Assembly (NCBI RefSeq): GCF_014651115.1
Contig: NZ_BMWG01000001.1
Span: 764,320 to 828,319 of the forward strand
Origin: Streptomyces inusitatus
GTDB taxonomy: Bacteria; Actinomycetota; Actinomycetes; Streptomycetales; Streptomycetaceae
Length of the DNA: 64,000 bases
Reading direction: 5' to 3'
The notes below the pieces were generated by a model. That model saw only the letters and a program-made list of their open reading frames with translations. It was not told where the DNA came from and searched no databases. The position numbers and the translations under genes are program-made. Within the stretch, counting starts at the first letter, position 1. Each line of letters begins with the position of its first letter. Shown here piece after piece: positions 9,342 to 18,334 of the stretch.

Positions 9342-10148
9342 TCAGGCTGCGAGGACGAACCGCGCGGGCGGCCCACGCCTGATCACCGTGTGCTGAAGCG
9401 CCTCTCCCGCCCGGGGCGGAGGAGGATCGTCCGTGCCGCGCCGGGCGCGCGCCGCGTCGAGGGACGTGCGTACGAGACCGGCGCACAGCGCCCGTACCAG
9501 CGCGAGCGCGATCCGCAGCGGGCGCAGCCGGGCGGCGTCGGACGCCGCCGCGACCTCCCGCGCGGAGCGGGCGGACAGCCCGGCGAGCCGGGTCAGCGCC
9601 AGATCCCCGCGCCGCAGCAGCCAGCCGGTCGCGAGCGCGGCCAGCAGATGGGCCAGCAGCATGGGGAGGGAGGGCAGCAGCTCGGGCCGGGCCACCGGTT
9701 GCGCGGTGTGCGCGGGCGGGTTCAGCCCGGCCAGGGTGACGATCTGGTGCGCCTCGGACGGGGAGAGCGAGGCCGCGCCCGCCCCGCAGGTCAGCTTCGC
9801 GGCCATCCTGATCAGCATGTCGTCGGCGGTCGGCGGCAGCCGCAGCTCGTGCTGCTGGCCGAGTCCGAACAGCGAGTGCAGGGCCAGCTGCCCCAGCCCC
9901 AGCGCGAGGGTGATCGACGGCAGCGAGCGCGTCCGGCCCGTGAAGGGCAGTACGAGGACGAACATCCCGGCGAACCCGGCGAGCAGCGTCCACCAGGGCA
10001 CGGCCGCGCAGGCGGCCAGCGCGTGCCCCGTCGCGGACAGCGCGACGCAGACCGCGGTGAACACCGCGGCCCTCAGCAGCCGTGGGCCGGCTCCGGCGCG
10101 GGGACCGAAGAGCCCCGGCGGAGTCGGTGGGGACGACAGGGACGACAT
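9342..10148 (-). CDS. Polytopic membrane protein at the head of the copper operon
   Basis: A 268-residue hydrophobic protein with about four or five predicted transmembrane helices (roughly residues 25-45, 50-68, 75-95, 160-180 and possibly one more) and a basic, Pro-rich C-terminus. No catalytic motif was recognised. It is the first minus-strand gene of the run and lies 94 bp before the YcnI-like gene, so it probably belongs to the copper operon; a role in copper or membrane-protein handling is inferred only from position. Confidence 0.75.
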   Translation of the reverse strand: MSSLSSPPTPPGLFGPRAGAGPRLLRAAVFTAVCVALSATGHALAACAAVPWWTLLAGFAGMFVLVLPFTGRTRSLPSITLALGLGQLALHSLFGLGQQHELRLPPTADDMLIRMAAKLTCGAGAASLSPSEAHQIVTLAGLNPPAHTAQPVARPELLPSLPMLLAHLLAALATGWLLRRGDLALTRLAGLSARSAREVAAASDAARLRPLRIALALVRALCAGLVRTSLDAARARRGTDDPPPPRAGEALQHTVIRRGPPARFVLAA

Positions 10149-10343
10149 GGCCGGGACATCATCCCACTGCGCCCCCGGCCGTGATACGGCAGGCCCGGCC
10201 GTGGCGTCGCGCGGGAGCCCCGCACCGCCGTACCGGTCGCGAGCGTCGGCCGAATGAGCGCAATCACCGCCGCTCCGTGCTTACCGACCGTCTCCGGTGG
10301 CAATACGTATCGGTATGTCGAGCCGCAGCCAGGAGGCTGGAGC

Positions 10344-10802
10344 ATGAGCATCTGGTGGTCTCTCCACTTGCGGCGCGAAGCTGCCAGCATTCCGCTCGCG
10401 CGCCGCCTGCTGCTCGGCACGATGGAGACCGCGGGAGTCGATTCCGACATCTGCTTCGATCTCTCCGTGGCCCTCAGCGAGGCCTGCGCCAACGCGGTGG
10501 AGCACGGCGGCGGCCACGGCCAGGGCGGGACCTCGGGGGCGTACCGGGTCACCGCGTATCTGGACGGCGAGAAGTGCCGTATCGAGGTGGCCGACTCGGG
10601 CCCGGGCTTTCCCGCCAGGCCCGCCGGCTGCGCGCACACCAGGGCGCAGGTTCCGGCGATGGCCGAGAGCGGGCGCGGGCTCTGTCTGATCGAGCAGCTC
10701 GCCGACCATGTGCACTTCGGCAACCGGCCGGGGCACGGCGCGGTGGTCAGCTTCGACAAGGTCCTCAAATGGCGGGAGGACGCGCTGCTCAAGGTCTCGT
10801 AA
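10344..10802 (+). CDS. Anti-sigma-type HATPase (RsbW-like) protein
   Basis: A 152-residue GHKL ATP-binding protein. The N box is LSEACANAVEHGGG, the G1 box VADSGPGFPA and the G2 box ESGRGLCLIEQLADHV, all typical of Streptomyces RsbW/SpoIIAB-like serine kinases or anti-sigma factors that bind a sigma factor or phosphorylate an STAS anti-anti-sigma factor. ATG 10344 is chosen because AGGAGG (10331-10336) lies 7 nt upstream; an in-frame ATG at 10254 would add 30 residues but lacks a clear ribosome-binding site. No sigma gene is adjacent; the nearest related regulator is the SpoIIE-type protein at 12481-14166. Confidence 0.85.
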   Translation: MSIWWSLHLRREAASIPLARRLLLGTMETAGVDSDICFDLSVALSEACANAVEHGGGHGQGGTSGAYRVTAYLDGEKCRIEVADSGPGFPARPAGCAHTRAQVPAMAESGRGLCLIEQLADHVHFGNRPGHGAVVSFDKVLKWREDALLKVS

Positions 10803-10837
10803 GACCTGAGCGGGCGCGCCCTCCGTACAGCCGGTCG

Positions 10838-10885
10838 AGCTTTTGAGCTCTTGAGCTTTTGAGCTCTTGAGCTTTTGAGCTCTTG
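10838..10885. repeat. Three perfect 16-bp tandem repeats between convergent genes
   Basis: The unit AGCTTTTGAGCTCTTG occurs three times without a mismatch (10838-10853, 10854-10869, 10870-10885). Each unit contains the palindrome GAGCTC and adjacent A/T-rich half sites, so the array can fold into alternative hairpins. It lies between the stops of two convergent genes (10802 and 10888) and could serve as a bidirectional terminator; it looks like a slippage-prone locus. Confidence 0.85.
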
Positions 10886-10887
10886 GG

Positions 10888-12345
10888 TCAGCTCTTCAGC
10901 GAGGCCATCCACGCCTCGACCTCGTCGGCCTGCCGGGGCAGGCTCTCCGAGAGATTCCGGTTGCCGTCCTCGGTGACCAGGATGTCGTCCTCGATCCGGA
11001 CACCGATGCCGCGGTACTCCTCGGGCACGGTCAGATCGTCCGCCTGGAAGTAGAGCCCGGGCTCCACCGTCAGACACATTCCCGGCTCCAGGGTGCCGTC
11101 GACATACGCCTCGGTGCGCGCGGCGGCGCAGTCGTGGACGTCCATGCCGAGCATGTGACCGGTGCCGTGCAGGGTCCAGCGGCGCTGGAGGCCCAGTTCC
11201 AGGACGCGCTCCACCGGGCCTTCGAGCAGTCCCCACTCGACCAGACGCTCGGCGAGCACATGCTGCGAGGCGTCGTGGAAGTCGCGGAACTTCGCGCCGG
11301 GGCGCACGGCGGCGATGCCCGCCTCCTGGGCGTCGTACACCGCGTCGTAGATCTTGCGCTGGAGCTCGCTGTACCGGCCGTTGATCGGCAGGGTGCGGGT
11401 GATGTCGGCGGTGTACAGCTCGTTGGTCTCCACACCCGCGTCGAGCAGCAGCAGATCGCCGGAGCGGACCTGGCCGTCGTTGCGGACCCAGTGCAGGGTG
11501 GTGGCGTGCGGGCCGGCGGCGCAGATCGAGCCGTAGCCGACATCGTTGCCCTCTACACGGGCACGCAGGAAGAACGTTCCTTCGATGTAGCGCTCGCTGG
11601 TCGCCTCGGCCTTGTCGAGGACCTTGACGACGTCCTCGAAACCGCGGGCGGTGGAGTCGCACGCCTTCTGCAGCTCCGCGATCTCGAACGCGTCCTTCAC
11701 CGCGCGGGCCTCGGAGAGGTAGACGCGCAGCTCCTCGTCGCGCTCAGCGGTGACCTTGTCGGTCAGCGTGGCCTCGATGCCGGCGTCGTGACCGCGCACC
11801 GCGCGGACCGGACCGGTCGCCTCGCCCAGCGCGGCGGCCAGCTCGCGGACATCCTTCGCGGGGATGCCCAGCAGGCTCTCGGCCTCGGTGAGGGAGTGCC
11901 GGCGGCCGACCCACAGCTCGCCCTGGCCGGAGAGCCAGAACTCGCCGTTCTCACGGTTGGAGCGCGGCAGCAGATAGATGGTGGCGCGGTGGCCGTCGGC
12001 GGTGGGCTCCAGCACCAGGACGCCGTCCTCGGACTGGTCGCCGGTGAGGTAGGCGTACTCCGTGGAGGCACGGAAGGAGTACTCCGTGTCGTTGGAGCGC
12101 GTCTTCAGATTGCCCGAGGGGATCACCAGCCGCTCGCCGGGGAAGCGGGCCGACAGGGCGGCGCGGCGGTCGGCGGTGTGGGCGGCCTGGCCGATGGGCT
12201 CCAGATCGCGCAGCTCGGTGTCGGCCCAGCCGCTCGCCATGTTGTCGGCGAGCTCGTCGGACACGCCCGGGTACAGGCCGTTCTTCCGCGGCTTGATCTG
12301 CTGCTCTTCCTCTTCCGGGGTACTCGGGTTGAGTTCCTCGGTCAC
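10888..12345 (-). CDS. Xaa-Pro aminopeptidase (M24B metallopeptidase)
   Basis: A 485-residue cytosolic aminopeptidase P that removes N-terminal residues preceding proline. The N-terminal creatinase-like domain (~60-200) is followed by the pita-bread M24 domain. Metal-ligand regions are visible as LLLDAGVETNELYTADITRT (two Asp), LHGTGHMLGMDVHDC (His), MCLTVEPGLYF (Glu) and GVRIEDDILVTEDG (Glu). It starts with ATG at 12345 after an apparent AGGAGG. It is convergent with the HATPase gene. Confidence 0.94.
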   Translation of the reverse strand: MTEELNPSTPEEEEQQIKPRKNGLYPGVSDELADNMASGWADTELRDLEPIGQAAHTADRRAALSARFPGERLVIPSGNLKTRSNDTEYSFRASTEYAYLTGDQSEDGVLVLEPTADGHRATIYLLPRSNRENGEFWLSGQGELWVGRRHSLTEAESLLGIPAKDVRELAAALGEATGPVRAVRGHDAGIEATLTDKVTAERDEELRVYLSEARAVKDAFEIAELQKACDSTARGFEDVVKVLDKAEATSERYIEGTFFLRARVEGNDVGYGSICAAGPHATTLHWVRNDGQVRSGDLLLLDAGVETNELYTADITRTLPINGRYSELQRKIYDAVYDAQEAGIAAVRPGAKFRDFHDASQHVLAERLVEWGLLEGPVERVLELGLQRRWTLHGTGHMLGMDVHDCAAARTEAYVDGTLEPGMCLTVEPGLYFQADDLTVPEEYRGIGVRIEDDILVTEDGNRNLSESLPRQADEVEAWMASLKS

Positions 12346-12480
12346 GTCAGCCTCCTCGATACGACACTGGACCGGTCTCCATCGTATGTGTGAGCCGAAG
12401 ACACCCCGAAGGGATGTGAGGAATAAGACATAAGGGGTGTCCAGGTGGCTGATGGCGGATCGTGACCGGATCGCCTCATA

Positions 12481-14166
12481 TCACTCGAAACGGGCCGCGA
12501 GCAGTACGACGTCCTCCTCGCCGCCCGTCCCTTCCGTCCCGCCCGTCCCTTCCTGGCCTTCCTGGCCCTCGCCCGGCTGCGCGCCCTCGGCGGCGGGGCC
12601 GTCCCGGAACAGCGTGTTCAGTACGTGGTCGGCGACCGCCCCCGGATCCTCGCGGGCCGCCCGGGGCACGCCCACGGCGGCCGAGCGCAGCCGGGCGAAG
12701 GCCCGGTCCATCGGGTCGCCGGTGCGCCGCAGCAGTCCGTCCGTATAGAGAAGCACCGTTTCTCCGGGCTCGGGAGTCAGCTCCACGCTCGGCGCTTCCC
12801 AGCAGGCGAGCATCCCCAGCGGGGCCGACAGCGAGGTCTCCACGAACTCGGTCCGCCGCTCGCCGACCACCAGCGGTGGGGTGTGCCCGGCCCCGGCGAG
12901 CACCACGCGCGCCGCCGACGGCTCGGCGTAGGCGAAGAGCGCGGTGGCGGTCCTGGCGGGTTCGGTCAGCCGGAGCAGCAGTTCGAGATCGGAGAGTACG
13001 GCGACGGGGTCCTCGCCCTCCATCACGGCGTACGCCCGCAGGGAGGCCCGCAGCCGGGCCGTCGCGGCCAGCGCGCCCGGCCCCGAGCCGCTGACCGATC
13101 CGACGGCCAGCCCCAGCGCGCCGTCGGGCAGCGGCAGCGCGTCGTACCAGTCGCCGCCGCCGCTCCGGCCGCCCAGCCGGCGGGCGGCGAGCCGCACCCC
13201 GGGCACCCTGGGCAGCCTGCTGGGCAGCAGCTCCTCGGCGACGGCCGCCACCGTGCGGCGGGCGTGCTCCAGCTCCGCCAGCCGGGCCAGATGCTCGGCG
13301 GCGTACCGCGCGTAGCGGCCGAGCAGATGGCGTCGGCGGTCTCCGGGCGACGAGGGTTCGTCGTACATCCACACGGCCACGCCCAGGAGACCGGCCGTCT
13401 CGGTGGTGAGGGGCTGGGCGTATTCGGCGGCGTAGCCGAGGCGGCCCGCGACCTCGCGGTGGCGGGGATCGACGGAGGGGTCCCCGAAGAGATCGGGGTG
13501 GGCGACGGCCTCCGGGGGCCCGGCGGCGGCGCTCTCCAGGATCCGGCCGTACGCGGTGGCGCACCGGGGGACGGTCTCGATGTGGCCCAGTTCGGCGTGG
13601 GTGAAGCCGAGACCCCTGGTGAGTGCGGGAGCATGGCTGCCGCTGCCGCTGCCGCTGCCGCCGAGCCGGCCCGGGCCCGCGGCCGACGCGGGCGGCCGGG
13701 GTTCGAGGACCACCAGACCGCGGCGGGCACCGGCCAGGGCGGCCCCGGCCGCCAGCAGCTCCTTCAGAGCCGCGTCGAGGGAGCCGGTCCTGTTCAGGCG
13801 CTCGGTCAGCTCCTGAAGAGCGGCCAGATCGGAGACCCAGCCCGCGAGCCGGTCCTGGAGCACCCGCCGGGGGTCCGCGGTGACCGGTGCGGAAGAGAGG
13901 TCGGAAGGAAGATCGGAGGGGAGGCCGGTGGGAAGGCCGGGCGGAAGATCGAAAAGGCCGGGAAGATCAGCCGCATTTTCCGTTGGATGAGGAACTGGTG
14001 AGTCGATTCCAGCCACTTTCGGCAGGTGAGGGGTACTCATCGCAGTCGGCTTTCCGACTGGTGCGTTTCGCTCAATAGCATCGCAAACCCCCATGTCATT
14101 CATGTCATTCTGCGCCGCTACCCATGGATCCACATCTACACGGAGAAGTAAGGGGATGTCCAGCAT
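12481..14166 (-). CDS. GAF/SpoIIE (PP2C-type) phosphatase, partly degenerate
   Basis: A 561-residue regulator. The N-terminal ~100 residues are Pro/Leu-rich; a GAF-like sensor domain follows (~110-330), then a PP2C SpoIIE domain (~345-560). PP2C landmarks GDWYDALPLPDG, LAGAGHTPPLVV and LLYTDGLLRRTGDP are present, but the usual metal-binding GDVxGHG motif reads GSVSGSG, losing the Asp. Family members dephosphorylate STAS anti-anti-sigma proteins; this one may be weak or inactive. Start choice is uncertain: ATG 14166 gives the longest form, while an internal ATG at MSTPHLPK (14040) also has a purine-rich site upstream. Confidence 0.85.
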   Translation of the reverse strand: MLDIPLLLRVDVDPWVAAQNDMNDMGVCDAIERNAPVGKPTAMSTPHLPKVAGIDSPVPHPTENAADLPGLFDLPPGLPTGLPSDLPSDLSSAPVTADPRRVLQDRLAGWVSDLAALQELTERLNRTGSLDAALKELLAAGAALAGARRGLVVLEPRPPASAAGPGRLGGSGSGSGSHAPALTRGLGFTHAELGHIETVPRCATAYGRILESAAAGPPEAVAHPDLFGDPSVDPRHREVAGRLGYAAEYAQPLTTETAGLLGVAVWMYDEPSSPGDRRRHLLGRYARYAAEHLARLAELEHARRTVAAVAEELLPSRLPRVPGVRLAARRLGGRSGGGDWYDALPLPDGALGLAVGSVSGSGPGALAATARLRASLRAYAVMEGEDPVAVLSDLELLLRLTEPARTATALFAYAEPSAARVVLAGAGHTPPLVVGERRTEFVETSLSAPLGMLACWEAPSVELTPEPGETVLLYTDGLLRRTGDPMDRAFARLRSAAVGVPRAAREDPGAVADHVLNTLFRDGPAAEGAQPGEGQEGQEGTGGTEGTGGEEDVVLLAARFE

Positions 14167-14749
14167 TGCACCAGTGGGATTGATGGTGTCTATGGGACCT
14201 TGAACTCCCCTTGGGGGAATCTTGAACTTGGCCGAAAAATACGCCTGATGGAGGTCAATGCGGTCGACTGAGGGCGTTCGGCAGTGGATCCCCTCGGTGG
14301 ATCTCTCCGGGGTGAGACCCCGGAGCAGCCGCCGCGGAACGCGTCATACCAAGCGTGGTGGGTACGTAAACAGTGATGGCCAGGGTTAATTGGGACCGCT
14401 CCGGAACCTGGCGATCGGCTCAGGCGTCCTAACAGCCGCAGGCCGCGCCAGAACTCCACAGCAGACCCGCGAACGGCGGGACGATCCCGGAAGCTGTGGG
14501 CGCGGACAGCGAGCGCCAGGCGCGCGCCACCCCGTGGCCGCGCGTTGAATGGAGCACGGCCCACGTTCGGCTCCCGGCGGCGATCCTGTCGCAGGCGAGG
14601 TGGGGACACCCCCATGCCGTCGGCGCGGAGCGGTGATACGCCGATCAGCACGTATCCGTACGCACAGTACGCATTTTGTACGCACAGTGAAGAGTCGCAC
14701 CCATGGTGCGATGTGGACCTCGGCGTTCAACGGAAAGGAACGAGCGCAC
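14167..14749. other. Divergent intergenic region (583 bp), no gene seen
   Basis: This holds the promoters of the SpoIIE-type gene (minus) and the prim-pol-like gene (plus). Near the SpoIIE start is a CTTGAACT direct repeat (about 14193 and 14221) flanking CCCCTTGGGGG. Several frames are open here, but their composition is shadow-like and none has a good start site. Confidence 0.5.
14658..14688. promoter_or_regulatory. Phased 11-bp direct repeat upstream of prim-pol-like gene
   Basis: GTACGCACAGT occurs at 14658-14668 and again at 14678-14688, exactly 20 bp apart (about two helical turns), in an A/T-richer patch 60-90 bp before the ATG at 14750. The arrangement suggests a site for a regulator binding as a tandem dimer. 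The cognate protein is unknown. Confidence 0.6.
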
Positions 14750-15442
14750 ATGCGCGAGATCCTCGGAAGGCGACGCAGGCTCCGGTTTTGGCGCAAGAAG
14801 GGGCCCGCCCAGTCAGCACAGCTGGAAGCGGCGCTCGTCTGCGCCACCGAGTGGCGTTGGCCCGTACTCCCCGGCGCGGTGCTGACATCGGCCGGCGGTC
14901 GTGGTGACCGCGGCCGCCGCTGCGCCTGCCCCGACCCCGAGTGCGTCGTACCCGGCGCACACCCTTTCGATCCCGCGATCCTCGCGGCGACGACCGACGA
15001 GCGCATGCTCCGCTGGTGGTGGGCGAACCGGCCCGCCGCGCCGGTCGTCCTGGCCACCGGGGGCGGCGCGCCCTGCGCGGTGAGCCTGCCCGCGGTGGCC
15101 GGGGCGCGGGCCCTGGCGGCGCTCGACCGGATGGACGTCCGGCTGGGGCCGGTGGTCGCGACGCCCACCCGGTGGTCGCTGCTGGTCGCCCCGTACAGCC
15201 TCGAACAGCTCGGCGAGCTGCTCTTCGCCAAGGACTGCGTGCCCAGCTCGCTGCGTTTCCACGGCGAGGGCGGGTATCTGGTGCTGCCGCCGTCGGAGAC
15301 GGGGGCAGGGCAGGTCCGCTGGGAGCGGGCGCCGCTGCCCGGGTCGGCCACTCCCTGGCTGCCACGGGTGGAAGCCGTGGTGGACGCGCTGGTGGAGGCG
15401 AGCACGAACGCGCCGGACGGCGGCAGCAAGCTCTCGTACTGA
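14750..15442 (+). CDS. Prim-pol-domain-like protein, probably non-catalytic
   Basis: A 230-residue protein related to the bifunctional primase/polymerase (PF09250) N-terminal domain. Recognisable parts are the zinc-cluster-like RRCACPDPECVVPGAHPFDP, ATTDERMLRWWW with APVVLATG, and LGPVVATPTRWSLLVAP. In true prim-pols the LATG strand is followed by a strand carrying catalytic Asp residues (roughly FDVLDVP); here the equivalent is CAVSLPAVAG with none, so DNA synthesis is unlikely. ATG 14750 has GGAAAGGA 10 nt upstream. It is a single gene with its own promoter region; the function is unknown. Confidence 0.8.
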   Translation: MREILGRRRRLRFWRKKGPAQSAQLEAALVCATEWRWPVLPGAVLTSAGGRGDRGRRCACPDPECVVPGAHPFDPAILAATTDERMLRWWWANRPAAPVVLATGGGAPCAVSLPAVAGARALAALDRMDVRLGPVVATPTRWSLLVAPYSLEQLGELLFAKDCVPSSLRFHGEGGYLVLPPSETGAGQVRWERAPLPGSATPWLPRVEAVVDALVEASTNAPDGGSKLSY

Positions 15443-16394
15443 ACTGAACTGAACCGATCCGACTGATCCGACCGATCCAAGCTGATCCGAACCGGATGAA
15501 CCGGATCTGAACCGATCGACGGTCCGGGGCCGCCCGCGCGGTGGTCCCGGGTCCTGGGTACGGCGCGTTCCGCCGACCGTGCGTTCCGTCGGCCGCCCCT
15601 CCCGGCCTTCCGGCCCGGTCCTTTCCTCCCCATCCTCACGGCGCGTGTTCGCGTACGGGAAAACCGGCGGCGGGTCAAGGTCGCCAGAGTCGGCCGAAAT
15701 CAAGCGTGATCAGCTCGTGCCGAGCGAACAGTTTCGGCAGCGAAGGCTCAAAGCAGGCCGGAATCTGTCGCTCCGGAAGATCTCGCGGCGGCCGGTACGG
15801 GCGTGGCGCGGCCGGGCCCGCCGCCCTGGCGCGCGGCGACCGCCGCAATCCGGCAAGGGGGCGGAATTGCCTTCCGTACTCACTTCGGCGGCGCTCCGGC
15901 GAGCGCTTCGTACGCATCGGCCGGGCGCTTGACGCGGGGGATGATCCTGGCCTCGGCGAGATCCCGCAGGGGTTTTCCCGGGGATGGGCAGTGGCATGAC
16001 CATGAGGTATTCGGGTCGCCGCGGAGTTTTCGGCGGAGGCCGGTCCGGCAGGGAATCCGCCCGCTCCGGGGCTCGGGGCAACTGCCCGACGTCCACTGGA
16101 TGTTGACCGACCGTCAACGGATCGATCCGGTCTGTCGACCATCCGGGGAAATGGAGAGGCCCGATCGCTGGCGACGGGGGATGCACCAGCGACCGGGCTT
16201 CTAGAACCGTAACAAGAGATCGGCGGTACGCAAATTCGATCTCGGGTATTCGGACAGCGATTCAGCTTCGCTTAGCGTGAGTTGTGACTGGAGTCACTCG
16301 GCCTTTCCCGGGGTCCGCCGGATACTCCGGACACGGATTCCGGCCGGTGGTGGTTCGGAGGGCCGGTGGTGATCCGATGCCCCGGTGCGGCCGC
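15443..16394. other. Gene-poor interval of 952 bp
   Basis: No coding region with Streptomyces-like codon use was found on either strand. The first ~85 bp after the stop codon (15443-15528) are a degenerate array of short GATCCGA/GAACCGGAT-type units. An inverted repeat GTTGAC-N5-GTCAAC lies at 16102-16118, and TTCTAGAA sits in an imperfect palindrome near 16197-16206. The interval separates a plus-strand gene from a minus-strand gene (convergent), so its length is unexplained by promoters alone. Confidence 0.45.
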
Positions 16395-17381
16395 TCAGCT
16401 CAGGGTCACCTGGCGGTTGGTGAGGCCGCCGCGCGCCCGGCGCTCGTCGGCGGTGAGCGGGGCGTCCGACGCGAGCGCCCCGGCCAGCCGCTCGGCGAAC
16501 GCGGCGGCGGGCTTCTCGCACTCCTCCGCGCCCATCGCGCTCGGCAGGTCCCAGACGGGGACCATCAGGCCGTGCGCGCGGAACGAGCCGACGAGACGGG
16601 TCCCCTCGCCGAGCGAGGTGGCACCGGCGGCGTGCAGCCGCGCGAGCGCGTCGAGAAGCTTCTCCTCGGCGTGGGGCATGACCCAGCGGAGATGGTTCTT
16701 GTCCGGGGTCTCGCACCAGTAGGCGGCGTCGACGCCGGAGAGCTTCACGGTGGGGATCGCGGCCGAGTTCGCCCGCTCCAGGGAAGCGGTCACCTCGGCG
16801 GTGGGGGCCTCGGTGGACTCCGGGATCCAGAACTCGAAACCGGAGTGGACCACGGGCTCGAAGGCGGCGTCGGGGTCGAGAAGGTCCTGAAGCCGGGGGC
16901 CGTCGCCCACGACCCGCTCCCCGCCGACCGGATTGCCCGGCTCCGCCGCCAGCGCGCGGCTCAGGGTGTCGGCGAGATCGCGGCTGAGGTCGCCGGAGGA
17001 GGTGTCGTTCTGGAGGCCGAGCAGCACGGAGCCGTCGTCGCGGCGGAGCGCGGGCCAGGCCATCGGCAGCACGGTCGCGAGGGTCACCGAGGGCACGCCA
17101 TCGGGCAGCCCGCCCTTGAGCGTGAGCCGCACGGTCGCCGCGGGCACCAGTTCGCGCAGGGCGACCCAGTCGCACTCGCCGGCCAGGCCTTCGAAGGGGC
17201 GCTGGACCAGCTCGGTCACGGCGTGCGCGGCCACCCGGCCGTGACAGGCCTTGTAGCGGCGGCCCGAGCCGCAGGGGCAGGGTTCACGGGCTCCGACCAC
17301 GGGCACGGGTTCATTGGCACCGCGGGCCCGGTCCTGGGGCTGAGGCTTCGTTGCCTTGTTCTGGGGGCGCTTCTTGGCCAT
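16395..17381 (-). CDS. DUF5926-type protein with N-terminal SEC-C zinc motif
   Basis: A 328-residue cytosolic protein beginning with a basic MAKKRPQNK segment, then a SEC-C motif (REPCPCGSGRRYKACHG, residues ~33-49) like the zinc-binding tail of SecA, and an uncharacterised C-terminal domain. The ATG at 17381 is preferred over longer frames because the protein then starts with the typical basic stretch. SEC-C modules commonly mediate contacts with the ribosome or SecB-like partners; any such role here is inference. The gene stands alone. Confidence 0.85.
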   Translation of the reverse strand: MAKKRPQNKATKPQPQDRARGANEPVPVVGAREPCPCGSGRRYKACHGRVAAHAVTELVQRPFEGLAGECDWVALRELVPAATVRLTLKGGLPDGVPSVTLATVLPMAWPALRRDDGSVLLGLQNDTSSGDLSRDLADTLSRALAAEPGNPVGGERVVGDGPRLQDLLDPDAAFEPVVHSGFEFWIPESTEAPTAEVTASLERANSAAIPTVKLSGVDAAYWCETPDKNHLRWVMPHAEEKLLDALARLHAAGATSLGEGTRLVGSFRAHGLMVPVWDLPSAMGAEECEKPAAAFAERLAGALASDAPLTADERRARGGLTNRQVTLS

Positions 17382-17662
17382 GGTGCGGCTTCTCCCGGGT
17401 GCGGCGGCGGTGCTGTGTCTGGCCGCGAGCCTAGCCGTCCGCCGTGTGCGCGTTGCCATGGCACCCGGCTGTGACACGGGTGTGGCACGGGTTGGCACAG
17501 GCCGGCCGACACGGGGGCTTCCATCGGGCACGGGGTGCTCAGCCGCGGTCGCCGGGGTGGTTCTCCTCGGCGGTTCTCAGCCGGAACCGCCGTACGGGAA
17601 GCCCGAGCCGCCAGGCGTTCCCGTAATCCTCTTTGAATCCTCTTCGAGTCTTCTCGGCATGC

Positions 17663-18175
17663 TCAGCCGACGTCGTCATAGACCTCCACGAGGTCGAATC
17701 CGGGGGCAGTGACGCGCGTAGCGAAATCGTCGCGGCGCTGTCCTTCGCGAACGATCGCCCATACGGTCACCTCGCCCGCCGCGTTGTCCCGGACACCCCA
17801 CTCACGCGCCAGCGCGGTGATGATGTTCAGCCCGCGACCGCCCCGGGCGGTCACCGAGGGCGTGGCCGGAACGGGCCGGGTCGGTCCGCCTCCGTCCGTG
17901 ACCTCGACCGTGAGCCGGCCGGTCATGTCGACGCGCCAAGCGGCGCGGACGTCTCCCTCTCCCACCTCCACGTGTCCCAGCGGCCTGCCGTGCCGATAGG
18001 CATTGCTGAGTAGTTCGGAAAGAATCAGAACTGCGTCGTCGACGACCGACTCCGGGACCCCGCCGCGGCGAAGATCACCACGCATACGGTGTCGTGCCTG
18101 GCCCACGCCCGCAGGGCCATGGGGTACGGCCATGCTCGACGACGTGGGCACCTCTTGTGCCACCACCAACGCCAC
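17663..18175 (-). CDS. HATPase anti-sigma-type regulator
   Basis: A 170-residue GHKL ATPase of the RsbW-like group abundant in Streptomyces. Motifs are LILSELLSNAYRHGRPLG (N box), EVTDGGGPTRP (G1) and ARGGRGLNIITALAREW (G2). GTG 18175 was chosen because AGGAGG lies 8 nt upstream. It may act as an anti-sigma factor or serine kinase on an STAS partner, but no partner gene is adjacent. The N-terminal ~25 residues form a small extension. Confidence 0.85.
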   Translation of the reverse strand: MALVVAQEVPTSSSMAVPHGPAGVGQARHRMRGDLRRGGVPESVVDDAVLILSELLSNAYRHGRPLGHVEVGEGDVRAAWRVDMTGRLTVEVTDGGGPTRPVPATPSVTARGGRGLNIITALAREWGVRDNAAGEVTVWAIVREGQRRDDFATRVTAPGFDLVEVYDDVG

Positions 18176-18334
18176 CCCCGAGACCTCCTTTGCCCCACGC
18201 CACCGTGTGAATGCCCCAATGGACTGGACCGGAAACCGTTGGAGGAGGGACCTGTGGCGCACTTCTCAGGGCCGGACGGGGGTTGAACGCGCCGGTGTGC
18301 TCCCTGTCATGCGTGTGACGGGTGCTTCTGAGGT

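Noticed and set aside
15541..16204. Several overlapping open frames in the 952-bp gap
   Set aside because: All are Arg/Pro/Ser-rich shadow translations with no start site and no motif; none is preferred by third-position GC.
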